The notes below the pieces were generated by a model. The model was not told the origin of the DNA. It searched no databases and was given only the letters and a program-made list of their open reading frames with translations. Shown here one piece after another: positions 26,708 to 34,948 of a stretch of DNA of 64,000 nt. This DNA comes from DASQPR01 sp035713725 (GTDB lineage Bacteria > Actinomycetota > Actinomycetes > Mycobacteriales > Micromonosporaceae): NCBI GenBank assembly GCA_035713725.1, contig DASTMZ010000154.1, forward strand, positions 4,747 through 68,746, in the 5' to 3' direction. A program made the position numbers and the translations under genes. Positions within the stretch are counted from its first letter, which is position 1, and each line of letters begins with the position of its first letter.

Positions 26708-26725
26708 GCGCGCCGCGCTGGCCGA

Positions 26726-26748
26726 CTGTCACCGGCGACGTCTACTGT
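26726..26748 (+). promoter_or_regulatory. DNA-damage (PafBC-type) promoter of recN
   Basis: CTGTCACCG at 26726-26734, then 8 bases, then TACTGT at 26743-26748 fit the RecA-independent damage promoter known from mycobacteria (tTGTCRgtg-N8-TAnnnT, bound by PafBC). The GTG start at 26757 lies 8 bases after the -10, so the message would be nearly or fully leaderless. The last three bases of the upstream half (CCG for GTG) deviate. Confidence 0.5.
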
Positions 26749-26756
26749 CTCTAGCT

Positions 26757-28514
26757 GTGCTCGAGGAGTTGCGCATCACCGGTCTCGGCGTCATCGAGGA
26801 CACCACACTCCCGATGGCCCGCGGCATGAACGTCATCACTGGCGAGACCGGCGCCGGCAAGACGATGGTGGTGACCGGACTCGGCCTGCTTTTCGGCGGG
26901 CGGGCCGACGCGGCGCGGGTGCGTGCCGACCCCGGACGCGCCACGGTGGACGGCCGGCTGCGCCTCGACGTCGCGGATCCGGACGCCGTTCACGGGCGCG
27001 TCAGCGACGCCGGTGCCGAAGTGGACAGTGACGGCAGTCTGCTGTTGTCGCGCACGGTGACGGCGGAGGGCCGGTCGCGGGCGTACGTCGGCGGGCGCGC
27101 CGTCCCTGTCGCGGTGCTCGCCGACCTCGGCGAACACGTGCTCGCCGTGCACGGCCAGTCCGACCAACTACGGTTGTTGCGCCCCGCCGAACAGCGTGCT
27201 TCGCTCGACCGATTCGCCGGACCCGACCACGAGAAGCTGCTCGGCGAGCTTCGCGAACGGTTCACCACCTGGCGAGCGGTGGCAAGCGACCTCGACGATC
27301 GCCGGCGCCACGCGCGAGAGCGCCACCAGGAAGCCGACCTGCTGAAGCTCGGGCTCGACGAGATCACCCGGGTCGATCCGCAGCCGGGCGAGGACGACTC
27401 GCTTCGCGACGAGGCACAACGTCTCGAACACGCGGAAGGGCTGCGGACCGCGGCTTCGGCCGCGCACCTCGCGCTCGGCGGCACCGCGGAGTCCGGCGAG
27501 GACGTCTCTGATGCGGGCAGCCAGCTGTCGGTCGCACGACGGGTGCTGGAGTCGCAGGCTCCGGTGGACCGGGCACTCGGCGAATTGGCCGAGCGCGTCA
27601 CCGAGGCGGCATCGCTGGTGGCCGACATCAACGCGGAGCTCGGTGGCTATCTCGCCAGCCTGGACGCCGATCCGGACCGGCTCCAGGAGATCTACGAACG
27701 CCGGGCCGCGCTGCGATCTCTCACCCGCAAATACGCCGAGGATGTGGACGGCGTGATCGCGTGGGCCGATCGTGCGCGGATCCGGCTGGCCGAACTCGAC
27801 ACGTCCGACGAGCTGCTCGACGAGCTCGATCGGGAACGCGCACGCTTGGCCGACGAGGTCGCCGTGCTCGCGGCCGAGGCGTCGAAGTCTCGCCAGGCCG
27901 CGGCCGAGCGTTTCGCCGCCGAGGTCACCGCGGAGCTCGGCGGCCTCGCAATGCCGCAGGCCCGGATTCACGTCGCGGTCCTGCCGCGTCCGGTGGACCG
28001 GTCCGAGCCGTCGCTTCCGGTGGCCGGCGTCGAATGCGGCGTCGGGCCGGACGGTGCGGACGACGTCGAGCTACGCCTCGTCGCCCATCCGGGCGCGCCG
28101 GCACTGCCGCTGCAAAAGGGCGCGTCCGGCGGTGAGCTGTCCCGCGTGATGCTCGCGATCGAAGTGGTGTTCGCGGGCTCCGGTGGGCCGCCGACGCTCG
28201 TCTTCGACGAGGTGGACGCCGGCGTCGGCGGTCGGGCCGCGGTGGAGATCGGCCGCCGGCTGGCGCGACTGGCACGTTCGCACCAGGTGCTCGTGGTCAC
28301 GCACCTGCCGCAGGTCGCGGCGTTCGCCGATCAACATCTGGTGGTGGCGAAGGACACCAGCGGCGCGTTCACGACGTCCGGCGTTCGGGTGGTCGCCGAC
28401 ACCGAGCGTTCGCGTGAGCTCGCGCGAATGCTCGCCGGCCTGCCCGACTCCGACCTCGGCATCGCGCATGCCGAGGAGCTCATCGCGGTCGCGGAGCGGG
28501 AAAAGCGCGGCTGA
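26757..28514 (+). CDS. recN: DNA repair protein RecN
   Basis: RecN is an SMC-like ATPase that acts early in double-strand-break repair. The 585-residue product has Walker A GETGAGKTM (29-37), long coiled coils (about 160-370), the ABC signature KGASGGELSRVMLAIE and Walker B FDEVDAGVGGRAA near the C-terminus. GTG 26757 gives the family start MLEELRITGLGVIED; the longer frame from 26421 runs through the nadK shadow and the repeat block. A damage-type promoter directly precedes it and a hairpin terminator follows. Confidence 0.96.
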   Translation: MLEELRITGLGVIEDTTLPMARGMNVITGETGAGKTMVVTGLGLLFGGRADAARVRADPGRATVDGRLRLDVADPDAVHGRVSDAGAEVDSDGSLLLSRTVTAEGRSRAYVGGRAVPVAVLADLGEHVLAVHGQSDQLRLLRPAEQRASLDRFAGPDHEKLLGELRERFTTWRAVASDLDDRRRHARERHQEADLLKLGLDEITRVDPQPGEDDSLRDEAQRLEHAEGLRTAASAAHLALGGTAESGEDVSDAGSQLSVARRVLESQAPVDRALGELAERVTEAASLVADINAELGGYLASLDADPDRLQEIYERRAALRSLTRKYAEDVDGVIAWADRARIRLAELDTSDELLDELDRERARLADEVAVLAAEASKSRQAAAERFAAEVTAELGGLAMPQARIHVAVLPRPVDRSEPSLPVAGVECGVGPDGADDVELRLVAHPGAPALPLQKGASGGELSRVMLAIEVVFAGSGGPPTLVFDEVDAGVGGRAAVEIGRRLARLARSHQVLVVTHLPQVAAFADQHLVVAKDTSGAFTTSGVRVVADTERSRELARMLAGLPDSDLGIAHAEELIAVAEREKRG

Positions 28515-28528
28515 CCACGCGTCGCGAT

Positions 28529-28546
28529 GCCGTTCCACCGAACGGC
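28529..28546 (+). terminator. Hairpin terminator after recN
   Basis: GCCGTTC (28529-28535) and GAACGGC (28540-28546) form a perfect 7-bp stem with a 4-base loop, 14 bases after the recN stop. No T-run follows, as is common in Actinobacteria. Confidence 0.6.
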
Positions 28547-28728
28547 GTACCGCGCGCGACGGCTGTCCGACGGACAAACGCGTTGGATAAGGTCGACGGG
28601 GCAGGGTACCCGCAATCATCGACAACGATTCGCAACATGCGGAAAAGATCCTAAACCCGGCATAACGTACGCAGCGGCTGCCAACTCGTGTCCGACAGGT
28701 GGGCGGCGGCGTGCCAGGATGGTGCACG

Positions 28729-29907
28729 ATGCGACTACCAACGCTGCGCCGCTCCCGGGCCACCGAACCCGGGGTGATCAGCGGCACCGTACGGCTTGAC
28801 CGGCGTACCAAGCGCCTGGTAGGACGCCTGCGCCCGGGCGACATCGCCGTGATCGACCATGTCGACATCGACCGCGTGGCGGCCGACTCACTCGTCGCGG
28901 TCGGAGTCCTGGCGGTGCTCAACGCGAAGCCGTCGATCTCCGGCCGCTACCCGAACCTCGGGCCGGAGGCGCTGGTCAACGCCGGCATCGCGCTCTTGGA
29001 TGACCTCGGCGAGGACGTGTTTCGGTCGTTGGGCGAAGGCGACCAGGTGCGCATCGAGGGCAATGCGGTCTTCATCGGCGAGGAGAAGATCGCGAGCGGC
29101 GTCCGCCACGATGCCGCATCGATCCACTTGGCCATGGCGGAGGCGCGGGAGGGCCTGTCGGTTCAGCTGGAAGCGTTCGCCGCCAACACCATGGACTTCC
29201 TCAAGCAGGAAAAGGAACTCCTGCTGGACAACGTCGGCGTGCCGGACGTCACCACGAAGATCGCCGGCAAGCACGCGTTGATCGTCGTGCGGGGCTACGA
29301 CTACCAGGCCGACCTCGAGGTGCTTCGGCCGTACATCCGCGAGTTCAAGCCCGTGCTGATCGGCGTGGACGGCGGCGCGGACGCGCTCGTCGAGGCGGGC
29401 TACAGCCCGGACATCATCATCGGCGACATGGACTCGGTCTCCGACGACGTGTTGCGCTGCGGCGGCGAGATCATCGTCCATGCGTACCCGGACGGGCGGG
29501 CACCGGGCCTGTCCCGCGTCAACCACCTCGGTCTGTCCGCGACGATGTTCCCGGCGGCGGCGACGAGCGAGGACATCGCCCTGCTGCTCGCCGACGAAAA
29601 GGGCGCCACCATGATCGTCGCCGTCGGCACGCACTCCACCCTGGTGGAGTTCCTCGACAAGGGCCGCAATGGCATGGCGTCCTCGTTCCTTACCCGTCTC
29701 AAGATCGGCGGTAAGCTGGTCGACGCCAAGGGCGTCAGTCGCCTGTACCGGCAGACGATCTCCGGTCCCGCGCTCCTGCTGCTCGTCCTGACGGCGATTG
29801 CCACGATGGCGGCCGCCGTCGCGATCTCCACGGTTGGCCGGGCGTACGTGAGCCTGCTCGCCGAGTGGTGGGATCACTTGATCTTCTCCGTACGAGGGCT
29901 GTTGTAG
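28729..29907 (+). CDS. steA: SteA-like septation protein
   Basis: SteA was described in corynebacteria, with its partner SteB, as needed for daughter-cell separation through peptidoglycan hydrolase control. The 392-residue product has an N-terminal domain (PGDIAVIDHVDIDRVAADSL), a thiamine-pyrophosphokinase-like fold (VLIGVDGGADALVEAGYSPD, then IIGDMDSVSDD) and one C-terminal membrane helix (ALLLLVLTAIATMAAAVAIS). ATG 28729 follows a 214-bp gap after recN that holds the terminator and, perhaps, -10-like TAAGGT (28588) or TAACGT (28663). Its stop overlaps the next start by one base. Confidence 0.88.
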   Translation: MRLPTLRRSRATEPGVISGTVRLDRRTKRLVGRLRPGDIAVIDHVDIDRVAADSLVAVGVLAVLNAKPSISGRYPNLGPEALVNAGIALLDDLGEDVFRSLGEGDQVRIEGNAVFIGEEKIASGVRHDAASIHLAMAEAREGLSVQLEAFAANTMDFLKQEKELLLDNVGVPDVTTKIAGKHALIVVRGYDYQADLEVLRPYIREFKPVLIGVDGGADALVEAGYSPDIIIGDMDSVSDDVLRCGGEIIVHAYPDGRAPGLSRVNHLGLSATMFPAAATSEDIALLLADEKGATMIVAVGTHSTLVEFLDKGRNGMASSFLTRLKIGGKLVDAKGVSRLYRQTISGPALLLLVLTAIATMAAAVAISTVGRAYVSLLAEWWDHLIFSVRGLL

Positions 29908-30842
29908 TGATCAACTTTCGGTATCACGTCGTCTCGCTGACGGCGGTGTTCCTCGCGCTCGCCATCGGCCTGATCGTGGGGACGGCGGCGCTCAACGGGC
30001 CGCTCTCCGACGAGCTGAAGCATCAGGTGACCCAGTTGTCGGCGCAAAACCAGCAATATCGCGCGCAGGTCAACAACTTGAACGAAGACGTCAACCAGAA
30101 GGAACAGTTCGCCAATCAGATCGCACCGCTCGTGCTTTCCGGCAAGCTCACCGGCCGTCGGGTGCTCATCGTGTCGACCCAGAACTCCAAGGGCGACGTG
30201 AAGGATCTAGAGGCCGACCTGCAGCTGGCCGGCGCCAAGGTGACCGGGCATATCGAGACGCAGGACAGCTTCGTCAACCCGGCGAACAACGAGGCGCTCC
30301 TGGATCTCGCCGCGCAGGCGCTGAACACCACGGAGATCCCGGGCCTGCCGGCGAATAGCGACGGCGTCGAGACGTCCACGGCACTGCTCGCGGCGGTCCT
30401 GATGGACCATCAGCCGCCGGTGCCGGCCGCCGACCGGACGCGCATCCTCAACGCGTACGCGAACGCGCACTACATCAACGTCGACGGCGGACAGGTGGAC
30501 GGCACGGCCGAGGCGGTGGTGGTTCTCGCCGGGCTGCCCTACACCGACCAGGAGGCCAGCCAGGAGAATCAGCGCGTGGTCACCATGGTCGACCAGTTCG
30601 ACAAGGCCGGCCCGATCGTGGTGGGCGCCGCGAGCACGGTCGGCAACGGCAACGTCATCAGTGCGGTGCGTGGCGACGCGTCGCTGAAAACGACGGTGTC
30701 CAGCGTCGACAACGACAACACGCTGCAGGGCCTGCTCGCCGTCACGCTCGCGCTGAACGAGCAGATCGTCTACGGCCGCACCGGCCACTACGGTCTCGCG
30801 TCGAACGCGACCGCGTTGCTGCCCAAGCTGCCTGAGTCATGA
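29907..30842 (+). CDS. steB: SteB/MctB-like envelope protein
   Basis: This 311-residue protein matches the family of Rv1698 (MctB, linked to copper release) and corynebacterial SteB, the SteA partner. It has a short N-terminal segment INFRYHVVSL, one membrane helix (TAVFLALAIGLIVGTAALN), a coiled coil (about 40-70) and an extracytoplasmic domain rich in ILIVSTQNSKGDV-type strands. GTG 29907 overlaps the steA stop (TAGTG), so both are translated together. Whether it forms a channel or regulates cell separation is not decided by sequence. Confidence 0.85.
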   Translation: MINFRYHVVSLTAVFLALAIGLIVGTAALNGPLSDELKHQVTQLSAQNQQYRAQVNNLNEDVNQKEQFANQIAPLVLSGKLTGRRVLIVSTQNSKGDVKDLEADLQLAGAKVTGHIETQDSFVNPANNEALLDLAAQALNTTEIPGLPANSDGVETSTALLAAVLMDHQPPVPAADRTRILNAYANAHYINVDGGQVDGTAEAVVVLAGLPYTDQEASQENQRVVTMVDQFDKAGPIVVGAASTVGNGNVISAVRGDASLKTTVSSVDNDNTLQGLLAVTLALNEQIVYGRTGHYGLASNATALLPKLPES

Positions 30843-31720
30843 TCACAGTCCGGCGTGGCCTGCTGCTCGGGCTCGGCGTCGCCGCCGGGCATCGCGCACT
30901 CGAGATGGCGCGTCAAATGCCGCGCGGCGACGACTGGCACCGGACGAATTACCGTGGGCGTACGGTCAGCCTCGCTGGCGGTCCGGCGCTCGCCACCGCG
31001 GCCACCGTCACCGCGGCGGCCGGCGCCGGCGCGCCCTCGCTGGCCGCGGCCGCGATTCTGGCCGGTGGCACCGCTGGCGCGGTCGGCTGGTATGACGACA
31101 TCGTGGGGGCACGGCCGGACCAGGCGACCGCGAAGGGATTCCGCGGCCATCTCGCGGCGCTGCGCGACGGCCGCGTAACGAGCGGCATGGTGAAGGTCGC
31201 CGGTGTGGGTCTCGCTGGTCTCGCCGCTGCGGCACTCGCCGAGGCTGGCTCACCCCGAGGTCGCGGCCCGTTGCGGCGGATCGCCAACGTCGCGCTCGGC
31301 GGCGGCGTGATTGCGGGTACGGCAAACCTCGTCAACCTGCTCGACCTGCGACCCGGACGCGCGATCAAGGCAGGCACGCTGATCGCCGCTCCGATGATCG
31401 CCGGGCCGGCCGGCGGGCTTGTGGCGGGACCAGTCGGTGCCGCCGCGGCGGTGCTGCCCGCCGATCTGGCCGAGGAGGTCATGCTCGGTGACGCCGGCGC
31501 GAACGCGTATGGCGCGCTGATCGGCCTCGCGCTGACCGTACGCTGCGGACCGTTGCGCCGCGCCGCGCTGCTCGCCGGCATCGCTGCGCTCACCGCCGCG
31601 AGCGAAAAGGTGAGCTTCACCAAGGTGATCGAGGCGACGCCGGGCCTGCGCGAGTTCGACGCGCTCGGCAGACGTACCGTGCGCGACGAACCCGGTGTGG
31701 CGTCGCCGACCGGAAGCTGA
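30839..31720 (+). CDS. MraY/WecA-family glycosyl-1-phosphate transferase-like protein
   Basis: This 293-residue membrane protein shows the polyprenyl-phosphate sugar-1-phosphate transferase pattern. It has the metal-binding YDDIVG (Asp-Asp), the NLVNLLDLRPGRAIK motif in place of MraY's NxxNxxDGxDGLA, and MLGDAGANAYG, whose Asp is an active-site residue. It belongs to the shorter 'LDLRPGRA' branch found in Actinobacteria, not to MraY itself. It probably loads a sugar phosphate onto undecaprenyl phosphate. ATG 30839 overlaps the steB stop by 4 bases, and murJ-like, GT4 and membrane genes follow closely. Confidence 0.78.
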   Translation: MITVRRGLLLGLGVAAGHRALEMARQMPRGDDWHRTNYRGRTVSLAGGPALATAATVTAAAGAGAPSLAAAAILAGGTAGAVGWYDDIVGARPDQATAKGFRGHLAALRDGRVTSGMVKVAGVGLAGLAAAALAEAGSPRGRGPLRRIANVALGGGVIAGTANLVNLLDLRPGRAIKAGTLIAAPMIAGPAGGLVAGPVGAAAAVLPADLAEEVMLGDAGANAYGALIGLALTVRCGPLRRAALLAGIAALTAASEKVSFTKVIEATPGLREFDALGRRTVRDEPGVASPTGS

Positions 31721-31728
31721 GGCGGGCG

Positions 31729-33648
31729 GTGGCGCGCGACCGGTCACGGGCGGTCACCGATGGCACGGCCGGGATCGCCGCATCGGCCGCGACCGCGGAC
31801 GCTGCCATGGACACCGGCGTCGATGTCACCGTGGACAACGTCGGTGCTTCCGTGGACAACGCGGTCGACGTCACGGTCGACAGATCGGCGGTAGCACCCG
31901 GCATCGGGCGACTGGCCGGCGCGGCCGCACTGATCGCGGTGCTCACCATCGCGAGCCGGCTGCTCGGCTTCGTGCGTACCCTCGTGCTCGGCAAGGTCGC
32001 GATTGGATCGTTGTCGACGGCGTACCTGACCGCGAACACGATCCCGAACATCATCTTCGAGATCGTCGCCGGAGGCGCGCTGGCGAGCCTGGTGGTCCCG
32101 CTGGTCGCCGGCGGGGTCGCGCGACGCGACCGGCATACGGTCGGTGCCACCGCGTCCGCGTTGATCAGCTGGGTGCTCGTCATCCTCGTACCGCTCGCCG
32201 TGGTGGTCGCGGTGTTCGCCCGGCCAATCGTGACCGTGCTCCTCGGTGCGGTGTCCGCGGAACGTACGACGACCATCGACGTCGGTACCCGGATGCTCGA
32301 GATCTTCGCACCGCAGATCCCGCTCTACGGCATCGGCATCGTGCTGTCCGGTCTGCTGCAGGCGCACCGCCGCTTCGCGTGGCCGGTATTGGCGCCGTTG
32401 ATGTCGAGCGTCGTGGTGATCGGCACGTATATCGCGTACGGCCTCGCCGAGCCGTCCACGTCAACGCTTGCCGGGGTCAGCGTCGGTGGTCAGCTGATCC
32501 TCGCGATCGGTACCACGCTCGGCGTGGTGGCGCTCTCGCTCAGCCTGGTCATCCCGGTGCGCCGGCTGCGCCTGCCGTGGCGACCGACGCTGCGATTCGA
32601 CGAACGCGCGCGCCACAGCGTCCGGGGGCTCGCCGCGGTCGGTGTCGTCACCGTTGTGGCACAACAGTTGACGCTCGCGCTGGCCACGCGCCTGGCGAAC
32701 GGCGGTACGGCGGGCATCTACGTCTTCACGCTCACCCAGACGATCTATCTGGTGCCGTGGAGTGTTCTCGCGTTGCCGGTGGCCACGTCGGTGTTCCCGG
32801 CGCTGGCTACCGCGTACGCGGCGCGCGACGAGTCGGCATACCGCCGGACGTCGGCCGGCGCGACCCGCAGCGTCGCACTCCTGTCCGCGCTGGGCGCCGC
32901 CGCGCTGATCGCCGCCGCCGCGCCGATCGCTCGGCTGTTCGCCGCGACCGCGAGCAGCACGCGGCCCGACCCGTCCGCGCTGACCGCGGCGATCATCGCG
33001 TTCGCGCCCGGGCTGCTGGGCTACGGCCTCTACGCATTGCATTCGCGCGCACTGTTCGCCCGCGGCGAGAACCGGTTCGCGGCGGTCGCGACGCTCGTGG
33101 GATGGGGCACCGTAGCGGGGGCCTCGATCGGACTGTCGCTGGCCTTCGGGCCGGCCGACCGCATCACGGCACTCGGGGCGGCCAACAGCGCCGGCATGAT
33201 CGTGTTGGCGGTCGTGCTGCTAGCCATGATCGCCCGTCGGGCCGGCCGCGACGCGGTGCACGGCGCCACGCGCGCGTTGGGCACCGCCGTGCTGGCGGGT
33301 ACGCTCGCCGCCGCGGCCGGGATCGCGGTCCGGCTGCCGTTGCCGTCGTCGCCAGGAGTCGGCGGCGACATCGTGGCGGGTCTGCTGTCCGGACTCGTCG
33401 CGCTGGTGGTCTTCGCGGCCGTCGCGTGGGTCGCGGACCGGGCCGATGCCCGCCTGATGATCACGAGATCGCTGGCGGCCGTGGCTAGGCGCCGTCGTGT
33501 CGCCGCATCGGGAGCCGCCGAGGTGCCCTCCGATCGGGACGTCGAGCAAGTGACCGGCCCGACCCGCGATCACGACGCCAGCGGTGACAATGGGGCGTCG
33601 GCGAACGGCCACGACCAGGGGCGTACGCAGCAGAGCGACACGCCGTGA
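31729..33648 (+). CDS. murJ: MurJ/MviN-family lipid flippase
   Basis: This 639-residue protein of the MOP exporter family has about 14 membrane segments and the MurJ-type motif LLGFVRTLVLGKVAIGSLST plus ANTIPNIIFEIVAGGALASL. MurJ flips lipid-linked precursors across the membrane. An N-terminal stretch of about 55 residues and a C-terminal 55 are disordered and Asp/Thr-rich. It lacks the pseudokinase domain found in mycobacterial MurJ (Rv3910), which lies elsewhere in those genomes. This could be the main MurJ or a second flippase for another glycan; the operon context with a WecA-like transferase favours a dedicated pathway but does not prove it. Confidence 0.85.
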   Translation: MARDRSRAVTDGTAGIAASAATADAAMDTGVDVTVDNVGASVDNAVDVTVDRSAVAPGIGRLAGAAALIAVLTIASRLLGFVRTLVLGKVAIGSLSTAYLTANTIPNIIFEIVAGGALASLVVPLVAGGVARRDRHTVGATASALISWVLVILVPLAVVVAVFARPIVTVLLGAVSAERTTTIDVGTRMLEIFAPQIPLYGIGIVLSGLLQAHRRFAWPVLAPLMSSVVVIGTYIAYGLAEPSTSTLAGVSVGGQLILAIGTTLGVVALSLSLVIPVRRLRLPWRPTLRFDERARHSVRGLAAVGVVTVVAQQLTLALATRLANGGTAGIYVFTLTQTIYLVPWSVLALPVATSVFPALATAYAARDESAYRRTSAGATRSVALLSALGAAALIAAAAPIARLFAATASSTRPDPSALTAAIIAFAPGLLGYGLYALHSRALFARGENRFAAVATLVGWGTVAGASIGLSLAFGPADRITALGAANSAGMIVLAVVLLAMIARRAGRDAVHGATRALGTAVLAGTLAAAAGIAVRLPLPSSPGVGGDIVAGLLSGLVALVVFAAVAWVADRADARLMITRSLAAVARRRRVAASGAAEVPSDRDVEQVTGPTRDHDASGDNGASANGHDQGRTQQSDTP

Positions 33649-33673
33649 CGAGCGGCGCATGGACGGGAGGCAC

Positions 33674-34948
33674 GTGAGCGCAGTGCGCGACGGTGACGCG
33701 CCACGGACCGCCTCGGCGGCGGGCCAGGCGGCAACCGGCGCGTCCGGCCCGACGGCCCAGTCCGGCTCGGCGGCTCAGTCCGGCCCGGTCGGCGTACCCA
33801 CCGGACCTGTCGTGTCGCCGACCGAGCGTGCCGCGCCGAGCGGCGACCGCACGCCCACGCGCGTCGCGTTGGTCCTCGCATCGAGCACCGGTGGGATCGG
33901 ACGGCATGTGCGCTCGCTCACGTCCGGCCTGGCGGAGCGCGGCATGACCGTTGCGGTCTACGCGCCGGAGGAGACTGGCCGGCTGTTCGCGTTCGAGTCA
34001 CTTGGCGCGACGTTCACCGCGGTCGAGATTCCCGCCACACCACAACCCGGCGACCTGCGTAGCGTTCGCGATCTCCGGCAGGCACTTTCCAGCGATGGCG
34101 TTGACGTGGTGCACGCACACGGCCTGCGTGCCGGTCTCGTCGGCGGTTGGGCGCGACCCGATCGTGTGCCGCTGGTCGTCACGTGGCATAACGCGGTGCT
34201 CGCCGGTGGGCTGCGCGGGCACGCGTACCGCCTGCTCGAACGCCGGGTGGCGCGGATGGCCGATGTGACGCTCGGAGCATCACGCGACCTGGTCGACCGC
34301 GCGATCACGGTCGGCGGCCGGGACGTACGCCTGGGGGCGGTCGCCGCGCCGACACTCGCACCCGCGCGGCGCTCGCGTGCCGAGGTCCGCGCCGAACTCG
34401 GGCTGGACGACGACACGCCGCTGATCCTGTCCGTCGGACGCCTGCATCCGCAGAAGGGATACGAGACGCTCGTCGAGGCGGCGGCCAGGTGGCGCGATCG
34501 CCGGCCGGAGCCGCGCGTCATGATCGCCGGCCAGGGCCCGTCATTCCTCGCGCTCACCGCCGAGGTCTCCCGGCTCGACGCGCCGGTGACGCTGCTCGGC
34601 CACCGCGACGACGTCGCCGACCTGCTTGGCGCGGCGGACCTCGCGATCGTCTCGAGCGTTTGGGAGGCGCGTCAGCTGTTCGCCCAGGAGGCGCTGTGGG
34701 CCGGCGTACCGCTGGTGTCCACCGCGGTCGGCGGTCTGCCGGAGTTGCTCGGCGACGGTGCGGTTCTGGTGCCGGCGGCCGATGTGGCCGCGCTCGACGC
34801 GGCGGTCCGCGAACTGCTTGACGACTCCGGCCGCCGGCGGCTGCTCGCCGACGCCGGTCGCACGCAGGCAATGACCTGGCCGACCGACAACGACACGGTG
34901 CGCCAGGTGGTCGAGGTCTATACCGAACTGCTCGGCGGCGCGCCGTGA
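33674..34948 (+). CDS. GT4-family glycosyltransferase
   Basis: The GT-B glycosyltransferase begins with about 70 low-complexity residues, then RVALVLASSTGGIGRHVRSL, the acceptor-side Gly loop. The C-terminal donor domain shows LSVGRLHPQKGYETLVEA, GHRDDVADLLGAADLAIVSS and the acidic EARQLFAQEALWAGVPLVST, the usual E-x7-E nucleotide-sugar motif of GT4. Start choice is uncertain: GGGAGG at 33665-33670 lies only 3 bases before GTG 33674; GTG 33683 and ATG 33659 are alternatives. It is likely to extend a lipid-linked glycan in the cytoplasm. Confidence 0.85.
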   Translation: MSAVRDGDAPRTASAAGQAATGASGPTAQSGSAAQSGPVGVPTGPVVSPTERAAPSGDRTPTRVALVLASSTGGIGRHVRSLTSGLAERGMTVAVYAPEETGRLFAFESLGATFTAVEIPATPQPGDLRSVRDLRQALSSDGVDVVHAHGLRAGLVGGWARPDRVPLVVTWHNAVLAGGLRGHAYRLLERRVARMADVTLGASRDLVDRAITVGGRDVRLGAVAAPTLAPARRSRAEVRAELGLDDDTPLILSVGRLHPQKGYETLVEAAARWRDRRPEPRVMIAGQGPSFLALTAEVSRLDAPVTLLGHRDDVADLLGAADLAIVSSVWEARQLFAQEALWAGVPLVSTAVGGLPELLGDGAVLVPAADVAALDAAVRELLDDSGRRRLLADAGRTQAMTWPTDNDTVRQVVEVYTELLGGAP

